This document shows positions 1 to 7,946 of a stretch of 64,000 nt of DNA, piece after piece. Source of the DNA: Candidatus Kapaibacterium sp. (GTDB lineage Bacteria > Bacteroidota > Ignavibacteria > Kapaibacteriales > JAEUSM01); assembly GCA_016788785.1 (NCBI GenBank), contig JAEUSM010000017.1:381670-445669 (forward strand). Direction: 5' to 3'. The position numbers and the translations under genes were made by a program. The notes below the pieces were generated by a model, which did no database searches, had not been told where the DNA came from, and saw only the letters and a program-made list of their open reading frames with translations. Numbering within the stretch: position 1 is the stretch's first letter; each line of letters opens with the position of its first letter.

Positions 1-102
1 GTATTTCAAATTCTCCACTTGGTCTTAGCCGCAATATTGATAGCGACTGTTTTACATTTGATTTATATGGTGACGATCAAACAAATACAACTGAAAGTTT
101 AG
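1..102 (+). CDS. C-terminal fragment of a membrane protein (cut by window edge)
   Basis: Frame 1 is open from the first base to a TAG at 100-102 and gives 33 residues dominated by one hydrophobic helix (QILHLVLAAILIATVLHLIY) followed by a short basic tail. This looks like the last transmembrane segment of an integral membrane protein. The Q-x-L-H-L-x-L-A pattern is reminiscent of the final helix of heme A synthase (CtaA/COX15), but the fragment is far too short to assign. It converges on the minus-strand gene ending at 109, only 6 bases away, which fits a real gene end. Confidence 0.45.
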   Translation, partial: VFQILHLVLAAILIATVLHLIYMVTIKQIQLKV

Positions 103-108
103 TTTGTA

Positions 109-363
109 TTATTTATACGTTTTTTTGAGAAGTGCATTCATAACGGATTTTTTCCGTTCTTCAGTGCGTTCTTGGGGTGGAGTTGAAGATTGTTTTTGTG
201 AAAGCAATTGTTCCAATTTTTTGTATTCTTCTTCTAATCGTTCGTTTTCATCTTGAGAAAGTTCACGCACTGTTCGCAATTTAATCGTTGGGTTTTCTTT
301 AAAAAATAGCTCTCGCAATTCTTCTAAGGTCGGTCGTACAAAAGGCTTTTTATCATCTTCCAT
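109..363 (-). CDS. Small charged hypothetical protein (84 aa)
   Basis: I do not recognise this protein. It is 84 residues, very rich in Glu, Lys and Arg, with no signal peptide or membrane segment. Residues 38-56 (ENERLEEEYKKLEQLLSQK) could form a short coiled coil, and a Pro/Thr/Ser stretch separates it from a basic tail. It begins with ATG 4 bases after the stop of the 605-residue secreted protein on the same strand and is probably co-transcribed with it. Cytoplasmic location is inferred from the lack of a signal. The tight spacing and clean ATG support a real gene, but there is no domain evidence. Confidence 0.6.
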   Translation of the reverse strand: MEDDKKPFVRPTLEELRELFFKENPTIKLRTVRELSQDENERLEEEYKKLEQLLSQKQSSTPPQERTEERKKSVMNALLKKTYK

Positions 364-367
364 TGTA

Positions 368-2185
368 TCACCAGACTAATATTTTCTCAGTCCAAGCTCC
401 ATGGCTTGTGCGTATTTGTACAAAATAGGTTCCAGCAATTAAGGAAGATGCGTCAAAGAGAAAATTCGATGGACCAATATTGAGTTTTCCATAAAATACT
501 TCATGTATTAAATTTCCATTGATATCATAAACGTCCAAAGAAACAAACATCGATGTTTTCATGTAGGCGGAAATAGAAAAATTATTCAATCCTAAGTTAA
601 TGACATGTAAATGAAAATCATTATTAAGAATTTTGTGCATTCTTTCATCAAGTACTTTCTTTCCACCTTCTGAAAAAGCCAAATATCGCATATAATCAGC
701 ATCGTCGGTACTATCTGTGGGTGATTCATCCAAGTTACCATAATCATTACCATCATTTTCTTCCTCATCAACTGAAGTGACTTCATCTTCAATTCGTTCA
801 TAGAAATACAGTGAAGCTTCTAAGTTCGCTAATGGTTCTTCTGAAAGAGTGTAATACCCCAAATTTTCTGGGTCAAAGCAAACAGCCTCACCTTGTGGTT
901 CAGGGGTGTAAGGTAAAATAGCAGGTGTACGTTTGAGTGTAGATGCAATTGATTCATCCTCACCAACAGTCCAATAGAAGATTTGAAGATAGTTTTTTAT
1001 GATAATTTCGTCTCCATCAGGGGAGATATCTCCACCTACGGCACTTGTGAATGGTAAGGTCGCAACTTTTTGAGCAGTTAGTACTTCCGTTGTCGAATGA
1101 GGATATTCTATCATATAGACACCAACGCTATCCTCACGCTTTGAAACAATATATATATCTCCAGAATTTGGGTCAACGAACATAGTTTCTGCATCTCTTG
1201 CACCATCTTCGTATTTATAAGCGATTGTTTCTACTGTATTTGATGTAATATGAGAAGAGTCTTGATCTACTTCTACATACGGTTCTTCAATTCTATAAAT
1301 AAAATAGGTTCCATAAATTGCAGAATTGTCACCTATATCCCCAACATACAGATAGTCTGTCTCATCTTTGGGACCAGGACCAATTGCTATGTCTTCCCAG
1401 TCTCGATTGATAATATTACCATTCTTAGATGCTGGATGTTGTATACCATTTAACCTAAAAGAAGCTAAAATATACCCTTCATTTGAAATAGCATATACTT
1501 CAGGTTCACCACCACTGTCGTTATGAGTCCACAAAACACCTTCGGTGATTCTACTTGCAACTATACCACTGGCTTCATTGATGGTAGAACTTTCTATTTG
1601 ACCTAAATTTTTTCTGGCTTTGAATTTTGGAGCTATTGTGACATAGTTTTCAACAGTATTTTCTTCTTCTTCGAATTCCTCTTCCTCTTCTTCTGAATCA
1701 GTGGAATTCTCATCTGATTCTTCAAAAAAATCAGTGTCTTTAGGATCTGTTTTTGGTTTAGAAATTGTAGGAGTAGTTTCTTCTTCCTCTACTTCAAATT
1801 CTTCTTCTTCTAATTCCTCTTCATCGGATTCATCTACATTGGTAGGTTTCTTTTCAGAAGAATCTTCCACTTCAACTTCTTCTTCAGTGGAGTCTTCTTC
1901 AAATTCTTCCTCTTCTTCAGTAGAATCTTCTTCAAATTCTTCCTCTTCTTCAGTAGAATCTTCCTCAAATTCTTCTTCGTCTTCTTCAAATTCTTCATCA
2001 TCTTCTATTTGAAGGATGGATTTTGAAGAAAAAATAGAAAGTTTACTTGGAGAATTTGAATAAAAAGAAGTATTTTGGTTGGTTACTTTTGAAGAATATA
2101 GTGCATAAGCATTTGCTTCTATGGGACAAAATTGTACCAAAGAACAAAGGAAAAAAATAATGCCTATGTAAATGAATTTAAACAT
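368..2185 (-). CDS. Secreted beta-propeller-like protein with acidic repeats and type IX sorting domain
   Basis: The 605-residue protein starts with a signal peptide (about residues 1-26, ending near IEANA). Residues about 60-180 are an extremely acidic low-complexity region with a tandem 11-residue unit (EEEEEFEEDST). Residues about 190-460 form a propeller-like domain with the pattern NEASGI...LWTHNDSGG...NRDWEDIAIGPGP...YLYVGDIGDN, seen in many secreted bacterial hypothetical proteins without a settled function. Residues about 530-605 look like a type IX secretion C-terminal sorting domain (VSLDVYDINGNLI...GTYFVQI). The protein is probably exported and anchored or released at the surface. 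The acidic region may bind cations or act as a spacer; that is inference. It lies downstream of uvrA on the same strand with a 40-base gap. Confidence 0.75.
   Translation of the reverse strand: MFKFIYIGIIFFLCSLVQFCPIEANAYALYSSKVTNQNTSFYSNSPSKLSIFSSKSILQIEDDEEFEEDEEEFEEDSTEEEEEFEEDSTEEEEEFEEDSTEEEVEVEDSSEKKPTNVDESDEEELEEEEFEVEEEETTPTISKPKTDPKDTDFFEESDENSTDSEEEEEEFEEEENTVENYVTIAPKFKARKNLGQIESSTINEASGIVASRITEGVLWTHNDSGGEPEVYAISNEGYILASFRLNGIQHPASKNGNIINRDWEDIAIGPGPKDETDYLYVGDIGDNSAIYGTYFIYRIEEPYVEVDQDSSHITSNTVETIAYKYEDGARDAETMFVDPNSGDIYIVSKREDSVGVYMIEYPHSTTEVLTAQKVATLPFTSAVGGDISPDGDEIIIKNYLQIFYWTVGEDESIASTLKRTPAILPYTPEPQGEAVCFDPENLGYYTLSEEPLANLEASLYFYERIEDEVTSVDEEENDGNDYGNLDESPTDSTDDADYMRYLAFSEGGKKVLDERMHKILNNDFHLHVINLGLNNFSISAYMKTSMFVSLDVYDINGNLIHEVFYGKLNIGPSNFLFDASSLIAGTYFVQIRTSHGAWTEKILVW
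1878..1976 (-). repeat. 33-bp in-frame tandem repeat (three units)
   Basis: Three consecutive 33-base units (1878-1910, 1911-1943, 1944-1976) differ at only a few positions and are followed by a degenerate partial copy. On the minus strand they encode the acidic 11-residue unit of the secreted protein. Unit length is a multiple of three, so copy-number change would keep the frame. Confidence 0.85.
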
Positions 2186-2225
2186 TCAAAGTCTTTATCG
2201 AAAAATAACAAGAAATGAACAAAAT

Positions 2226-5102
2226 TTAAGAAAGCACATATGGTGCCAAATATACTCCCGTCAACGATTCTTTGACAGAAATAATGTGTTCAGGAGTACC
2301 TTGAGTAACGATTTTTCCACCGTTTGCACCACCTAATGGACCCATATCAACAATCCAATCTGCTGATTTGATTACATCAAGATTATGCTCTACAACTACT
2401 ACACTATTACCTTTTTCTACTAATTTATTTAGTAACTTAAGCAAAATATTTATATCTTCAAAATGTAGACCAGTTGTTGGCTCATCTAAAAGATACAACG
2501 TGTTCCCTGTAGAGACCTTAGAAAGTTCAGTTGCAAGCTTCACTCGTTGAGCTTCACCACCTGAAAGAGTCGGTGCTTGTTGACCCAATCGTATGTACGT
2601 CAAACCAACATCATAGAGAGCTGCAATCTTTTTATGAATGCGTGGAATATCTTTGAAAAATTCTACTGCTTCTTCTACCGTCATTTCCAAAACATCTGCA
2701 ATTGACTTTTCTTTGAAAAGCACTTGCAAGGTTTCGTCATTATATCGTTTTCCATTACAAGTTTCGCATGTCACATATACAGCTGGAAGGTAGCTCATTT
2801 CAATTTTTTTAATTCCATCACCTTTACAATCTTCACAACGTCCACCTTCGACGTTGAAAGAAAATCTACCAGCTTTATAACCACGAATTTTTGCTTCGGG
2901 AAGTAACGTAAAAAAATCACGAATCACTGTAAACAACCCAGTGTACGTAGCTGGGTTAGAACGAGGTGTTCTTCCTATTGGAGTTTGGTCAATTTCAATA
3001 ACTTTATCTATTGCATCAAGATTTTCAATCCGCTCATACGGCAAAGGAATTGCTTGTGAGTTATGAAAGTGTCTCGCTAAAATAGGGTAAAGTGTGTCGT
3101 TGATAAGACTTGATTTGCCAGAGCCACTCATTCCTGTAATACAAACAAATTTTCCTAAAGGGATTTCCAAGGTTACATTTTGCAAATTATTCCCTGTTGC
3201 ACCAACTAAAGATATTGATTTACCGTTTCCAATCCTACGTTGTTTTGGTGTTTCAATATCCATTTCTAAGGAAAGATATTTTGTGGTTATTGAATTTGGA
3301 TAGTTTTTAGGAGCGGACAAGACTTTATTCGTTGGTTCTGATACTAAAATCTCTCCACCATGAACTCCCGCACCAGGTCCAATATCAATGAGATAATCAG
3401 ATTCTTTGATCATATCACGATCATGTTCGACAACAATAACAGTATTTCCAAGATTTTTCAAATCTTTGAGAGTTTGAATCAATTTATAGTTGTCATGCTG
3501 ATGCAAACCTATACTTGGTTCATCGAGAATGTAGGTAACACCAACAAGACCGGTACCAATTTGTGATGCTAAGCGAATACGTTGAGATTCACCACCAGAG
3601 AGCGTATACGCTGCACGATGTAAATGCAGATAATCCAATCCAACATTGAGTAAAAAGCCTAAACGTTGCGAAATTTCAAAGAGAATTGGTTGAAATATTT
3701 TTTCTTTGGTTTTAGGAAAAAACGAATATAATTCTTCGATACGTTTTTTTGCATCAACTATAGAAAGAGATGAAATAGTGTAAATTGACTCATTATCAAT
3801 TTTCACCGCCAAATTATCTTTTTTCAGTCTACCACCATTACACGTAGGACAAATGTCAGAAACCATCATTTGTTCCATCGTTCCTCGTTCGACTGAGTAG
3901 GCTTCATTATACTTATCGGTCATTAAAGGAATAATTCCTTCAAATTTATTCGAATATTCAACCGTTGTTTTTGATGATATTTTTATTGAGGATTTTACTG
4001 TCTCATTTGTACCAAAAAACAATGCATCGAGTTGTTCTTCGGTAAATTCATTAAGTGGAGTAGTTGCAGTGAGCTTAATAGCTTTGAGATAATCTTCCAC
4101 TTTTCGTTTGACTGAGGAAGCAAAACTCATTTGAAGCAATGGAATTGCACCTTTACGTAAGGATTTGTTCATCTGTAAAATCAATGAGTCACGAGTAAAC
4201 CTCTTTGCATCACCCATCCCATCGCACGTTTTACACGCTCCATACGGTGAATTGAAGGAAAACATATTTGGTGATAACGGCTCGTAAGAAGATGCACATG
4301 ATGGACAAGAATATGCTGTTGAAAACAAGGTTTCTTTTTTCGTGCCAGATGGTGTTTCGATTAAACAAATCATCATTTGCTCACCTTGTTGTAACGCCAT
4401 ATCCACTGATTGCGAGAGCCGGAATTGTTGTGATGTTTGAATAGCTACTCTGTCTATAACTAATTCGATATCATGAATTTTATATCGGTCAACTTTTTGA
4501 CCAATATAAAGTTCTTGAATTTCACCATCAATTCGTACCTTGGTATAACCAAGTTTGGTATATTGTTCAAACAATTCACGATAATGTCCTTTTTTCCCAC
4601 GAATAAGAGGTGCAAGAATCGTTATTTTGGTTCCTTCTTCTAATTGCAACAGCTCATCAACCATTTGTTGTGCAGATTTTGATTCGACAGGTATATCACA
4701 ATTGACACAATATTGCGTACCTAATTTGGCATAAAGTAGTCGTAAATAATCGTAAATTTCTGTTACTGTTCCAACAGTTGAACGTGATGAACGACCAACG
4801 GATTTTTGCTCAATAGAAATTGCAGGTGATAGACCTGTGATTCTATCAGCATCTGGTTTTTTCATTACACCCAAAAACTGTCGAGCGTATGGCGAAAGGC
4901 ATTCCACATACCGACGTTGACCTTCGGCATAGATAGTGTCAAATGCTAATGACGATTTCCCAGAACCTGATAATCCGCTAATGACAACCAACGAATCTCT
5001 TGGAATCGTGAGTGAAATGTTTTTTAAGTTATGCTCTTTTGCACCTTCTATTACTATTTCTTCTAATTCCGCAGCTGAGGGGTCATATTGTGTTTGAATC
5101 AT
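2226..5102 (-). CDS. uvrA: Excinuclease ABC subunit UvrA
   Basis: UvrA is the DNA-damage recognition ATPase of nucleotide excision repair; with UvrB it scans DNA and loads UvrB at lesions. The protein has two ABC-type ATPase modules: the first Walker A (GLSGSGKS) is near residue 45, the second (GMSGSGKS) near residue 660, and the signatures LSGGESQRIRLA and LSGGEAQRVKLA are both present. CxxC pairs (CVNC, CPSC, CKTC, CPTC, CEDC, CETC) mark the zinc modules. Length (about 958 aa) is normal. I chose the ATG at 5102 because it forms an ATGA overlap with the stop of the upstream oxidoreductase; an ATG at 5117 would add five residues. Neither start has a clear ribosome-binding site, so translational coupling is likely. 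Confidence 0.97.
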   Translation of the reverse strand: MIQTQYDPSAAELEEIVIEGAKEHNLKNISLTIPRDSLVVISGLSGSGKSSLAFDTIYAEGQRRYVECLSPYARQFLGVMKKPDADRITGLSPAISIEQKSVGRSSRSTVGTVTEIYDYLRLLYAKLGTQYCVNCDIPVESKSAQQMVDELLQLEEGTKITILAPLIRGKKGHYRELFEQYTKLGYTKVRIDGEIQELYIGQKVDRYKIHDIELVIDRVAIQTSQQFRLSQSVDMALQQGEQMMICLIETPSGTKKETLFSTAYSCPSCASSYEPLSPNMFSFNSPYGACKTCDGMGDAKRFTRDSLILQMNKSLRKGAIPLLQMSFASSVKRKVEDYLKAIKLTATTPLNEFTEEQLDALFFGTNETVKSSIKISSKTTVEYSNKFEGIIPLMTDKYNEAYSVERGTMEQMMVSDICPTCNGGRLKKDNLAVKIDNESIYTISSLSIVDAKKRIEELYSFFPKTKEKIFQPILFEISQRLGFLLNVGLDYLHLHRAAYTLSGGESQRIRLASQIGTGLVGVTYILDEPSIGLHQHDNYKLIQTLKDLKNLGNTVIVVEHDRDMIKESDYLIDIGPGAGVHGGEILVSEPTNKVLSAPKNYPNSITTKYLSLEMDIETPKQRRIGNGKSISLVGATGNNLQNVTLEIPLGKFVCITGMSGSGKSSLINDTLYPILARHFHNSQAIPLPYERIENLDAIDKVIEIDQTPIGRTPRSNPATYTGLFTVIRDFFTLLPEAKIRGYKAGRFSFNVEGGRCEDCKGDGIKKIEMSYLPAVYVTCETCNGKRYNDETLQVLFKEKSIADVLEMTVEEAVEFFKDIPRIHKKIAALYDVGLTYIRLGQQAPTLSGGEAQRVKLATELSKVSTGNTLYLLDEPTTGLHFEDINILLKLLNKLVEKGNSVVVVEHNLDVIKSADWIVDMGPLGGANGGKIVTQGTPEHIISVKESLTGVYLAPYVLS

Positions 5103-6076
5103 AATTTCGACAGACATTGTTCTTGAATTAATTCTACTATTCTTAGTGCCTCAGAACCATCATCTGCAGTTACAGCAATAGGTGCTTTTCCTTCTATTGC
5201 TTTGACAAATGAGATGTGTTCTTGTTCGATAGCATTGGTTGGTGTTACCGTAGGTTTATCATAATAAATTGACCTTTTGATAGTACCTGCATCGATGGTT
5301 CCCAGCATTGTCGCTTGTTGCGATTGTGGCAAATCCGCATCAGCAATGCGGAAAATTTCTAATTCAGACTTTGCAAAATCTAAGGAAAAATAGGTATTTT
5401 CTTGAAACATTCGTATTTTTCGCATTGCTTGCACCGATAAACGGGAAGCTGTTAAATTGGCAACACATCCATTTTCAAATGTTAAGCGTGCATTTGCAAT
5501 GTCTATGGTCGGTGTTAATACATTTACACCGCTTGCATCTATCGATTTGACTGGTGATTGAACTAACCACAACACAATATCAATATCGTGAATCATCAAA
5601 TCGTGAACGACAGAAACATCAATTGCACGAGGTTTGAACTGACTGAGTCTATGTGCTTCAATAAATTTTGGTTGCACAGAATATTCAGACAAAGCTACCA
5701 TTGCAGGGTTAAACCGTTCAACATGACCAACTTGAAGAATCACAGAATGTTCTTTCGCTAATGCAATGAGCTCTTGTGCTTGTTGATAGGATTCAGTAAT
5801 CGGTTTTTCAATAAAACAATGTTTGCCTGCTTGGATACATTGTTTGGCAATTTCAAAATGTGTATTGGTTGAACTTGCAATTGTTACTGCATCTACAGAA
5901 TCAATCAAAGTTTCAATACTATTGAAAGATGTGCAATTATGCAATTGAGCAATTTCTTCAGAGCGTATGGAAGAAACATCAAAAATACCAACTAAACTCG
6001 CAGTTAGCGAATTTGCCCATAACTTTGTGTGAATAGCTCCCAAATGTCCTATACCGATGACACCTATACGAATCAT
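5099..6076 (-). CDS. Gfo/Idh/MocA-family NAD(P)-dependent sugar oxidoreductase
   Basis: The 325-residue protein has an N-terminal Rossmann motif (GVIGIGHLG, residues 5-13), the family EKP motif (residues 90-92) carrying the catalytic Lys, and a C-terminal dimerisation/substrate domain with HDLMIHDIDIVLWL. The family oxidises or reduces sugar or nucleotide-sugar hydroxyls. The GIGHLG-x-IH-x-KLW start resembles enzymes that oxidise UDP-GlcNAc at C3 for amino-sugar lipid A (GnnA type), but no lipid A genes are adjacent, so the substrate is open. It is the first gene of a block with uvrA, joined by a 4-base ATGA overlap; the link to DNA repair is probably only transcriptional. Confidence 0.85.
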   Translation of the reverse strand: MIRIGVIGIGHLGAIHTKLWANSLTASLVGIFDVSSIRSEEIAQLHNCTSFNSIETLIDSVDAVTIASSTNTHFEIAKQCIQAGKHCFIEKPITESYQQAQELIALAKEHSVILQVGHVERFNPAMVALSEYSVQPKFIEAHRLSQFKPRAIDVSVVHDLMIHDIDIVLWLVQSPVKSIDASGVNVLTPTIDIANARLTFENGCVANLTASRLSVQAMRKIRMFQENTYFSLDFAKSELEIFRIADADLPQSQQATMLGTIDAGTIKRSIYYDKPTVTPTNAIEQEHISFVKAIEGKAPIAVTADDGSEALRIVELIQEQCLSKL

Positions 6077-6225
6077 TGTTTGTATAAATTACGTGTAAAA
6101 TTTTTTTCCATATTGTAGTAATGTAATGACGAATTTAGTGGAAATAAAGGATAATTAGTGAGAAATAATCTTCAATGTTATGAAATTATTACCATTAAGT
6201 GAACAAAGATTTTGATTAAAATCAT

Positions 6226-6256
6226 TTTGAATTCATATAGTTATACAGTATATTTG
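6226..6256 (+). promoter_or_regulatory. Bacteroidota-type promoter
   Basis: TTTG at 6226-6229 and TATATTTG at 6249-6256 are separated by exactly 19 bases, matching the Bacteroidota primary sigma consensus TTTG-N19-TAnnTTTG. It sits 29 bases upstream of the lipoprotein ATG at 6286, leaving a leader of roughly 20-25 bases. Confidence 0.75.
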
Positions 6257-6285
6257 TTTTTTTATCAACAATTCAAACGTTTCAA

Positions 6286-7065
6286 ATGAAAAAACTCCTC
6301 ATTCTTTCTTCAATGCTTTTTGCAAGTGTATGGTTTTATGGTTGTGAAGAAAACACGACAAATCCAGACCCAACTCCATCAGCAAATTATTTTCCAATGA
6401 AAGCTAGTTCTCATCAAGTCTTTAAAGTAGATTGGTTAAAACCAGATCAAACGGTTGATTTTTCTTACCAAGACTCAATTGTTTTGGGGAATACCTTTAC
6501 TCTTGAAGGAAAACAAGCAGCCCGTGGTTACCGTTGGGGTGTTTCTGGCTCGACTGGTATGATGATGGTTTTTGATTCTATTCCTCAATCAAATGATGGT
6601 GATGCTGCATGGTACTATCAAACCCCAGTATCGTTCCAAGGGCTATCTACTTACTCAATCCCAGCTCAATGGTGTAAATTAGGTAATTTTAATCTTGCTT
6701 CCAGTAGCACTTCTTGGGTTGTATATAATGATACAATTCCTTCAATCCCAGTGACAGTAGGAAGTAATACTATTACAGCAACAAATGTTGCTGTTAACCA
6801 AACAGTAACACAAATTTCTGATACGACAATTGTGTATAAAGGTTCAAATGTGCTTGTAAAACGTACAATGATTCGTTCTACAATCAATGCTACCATAATG
6901 GGTCAACAAATTCCTCCAATCGTTGTTGATGAGTATGCAGGTTTTGCAAATAACATCGGTAGAATTATGTTTTATAGAAATTCTTCTACTTTGAATCTTG
7001 GACTAACAACTGCTCCTGTACAAGGTTTCCGTTATACATTACAAAACCATGTAACTGCAAACTAA
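6286..7065 (+). CDS. Outer-envelope lipoprotein of unknown function
   Basis: The 259-residue protein has a lipoprotein signal peptide: basic start, hydrophobic core and lipobox WFYGC with the lipidated Cys at residue 20, followed by acidic EE and a Thr/Pro/Asn linker. The mature start (NYFPMKASSHQVFKVD) recalls a group of lipoproteins common in Ignavibacteria and relatives that begin with YFP-type sequences, but I cannot name a family. The rest is Ser/Thr/Val-rich and probably all-beta. It is a single-gene transcription unit: a good promoter lies upstream and a strong hairpin with a T-tract downstream. Confidence 0.8.
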   Translation: MKKLLILSSMLFASVWFYGCEENTTNPDPTPSANYFPMKASSHQVFKVDWLKPDQTVDFSYQDSIVLGNTFTLEGKQAARGYRWGVSGSTGMMMVFDSIPQSNDGDAAWYYQTPVSFQGLSTYSIPAQWCKLGNFNLASSSTSWVVYNDTIPSIPVTVGSNTITATNVAVNQTVTQISDTTIVYKGSNVLVKRTMIRSTINATIMGQQIPPIVVDEYAGFANNIGRIMFYRNSSTLNLGLTTAPVQGFRYTLQNHVTAN

Positions 7066-7088
7066 AAAGAACTAATACTAATTCAAAG

Positions 7089-7126
7089 ATAGGTTGACTA
7101 CATTCAATAGTCAGCCTATTTTTTTT
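7089..7126 (+). terminator. Rho-independent terminator of the lipoprotein gene
   Basis: A 12-bp stem (ATAGGTTGACTA / TAGTCAGCCTAT, one G-T pair) with a 7-base loop is followed by eight T residues. The stop codon of the convergent minus-strand gene (7116-7118) lies inside the right arm. Confidence 0.88.
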
Positions 7127-7946
7127 GACTTCCTGGTAACAGTGGAGTATCTGGGTTGTTTTGATTTGGTAAGGTGTAAGAAATTCCTAACGATGCTTGC
7201 AAAGTAGTTGGAATCCACGTTTTAGTTGATGAAATAGGATTTGTGTAGATTTGAAATTCAAGTCGTTGGAGCAATTCTAAATGTCGAGAGATAAATACAC
7301 TATTTATTATTCCAACATTAGTACGATAGAAAACAGAAGAAAACTGTGAATTTCCATTTGCTAAAACGATACTGCGTCTTGGATTGCCATTTTCATCATT
7401 GAAGGTTGCATTTCTTGGGGTAAGAATCGTTTCTTTTTGTTCAAATATAAGCGTTATTGGAACGATAGCAGAAACTCCACCAACAAGTTTTGTCTGACTT
7501 TTGGGAAAAATCTGCGGTAATCGGTACAAAACTTCTGCTGAAATGTCTACAGATTGAAGAACAAGAGAATAATCGGACTGAATAGAAAGTGTCGATACAT
7601 TTTGAACTATTGAATCCCAGAAAGGAAAGGAATTTTTTGCTTCAAACGTGAAATGTTTTGTACTGACACCAATAGATGCTCCCAATGATACATTGGAACG
7701 TTTTACGACATTTCCGACTTGCTCACCAAATCCACGTTCTAAACCTGCAACAACTTCGTATCCTCTTTGAACAGTAGGTTGATACCGTGAACAAAAAACA
7801 ATTGATTGTATTGAAGGAGCTGTACCAAAAGAATATGTTGGACCCAATGAACCCCGAATATGGAACGTATACAGTGGTTCATAAAACTGTGAACGAAGTG
7901 ATAAAACGGAACAACAGCAAATAATAATACTAAGGAGTACTTTCAT
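7116..7946 (-). CDS. Outer-membrane beta-barrel-like protein
   Basis: From the ATG at 7946 the protein is 276 residues with a signal peptide (MKVLLSIIICCCSVLSLRSQ). The mature part is rich in alternating hydrophobic and aromatic strands with polar turns and ends with LQASLGISYTLP, typical of small outer-membrane barrels. Reading from further upstream (7991) would put 15 unrelated residues before the signal peptide, so 7946 is preferred. It overlaps the 3' end of the RNase R gene by 17 bases in another frame, implying co-transcription and possible translational coupling. No specific function is recognisable. Confidence 0.7.
   Translation of the reverse strand: MKVLLSIIICCCSVLSLRSQFYEPLYTFHIRGSLGPTYSFGTAPSIQSIVFCSRYQPTVQRGYEVVAGLERGFGEQVGNVVKRSNVSLGASIGVSTKHFTFEAKNSFPFWDSIVQNVSTLSIQSDYSLVLQSVDISAEVLYRLPQIFPKSQTKLVGGVSAIVPITLIFEQKETILTPRNATFNDENGNPRRSIVLANGNSQFSSVFYRTNVGIINSVFISRHLELLQRLEFQIYTNPISSTKTWIPTTLQASLGISYTLPNQNNPDTPLLPGSQKK

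Noticed and set aside
1701-2012. Plus-strand Ser-rich reading frame of 103 codons
   Set aside because: It is the antisense of the acidic repeat region; Glu/Asp codons read as Ser on the other strand. No start signal or independent evidence.
2226-5102. Several plus-strand frames of 60-70 codons inside uvrA
   Set aside because: They are shadows of the UvrA frame with no initiation signals or protein-like composition.
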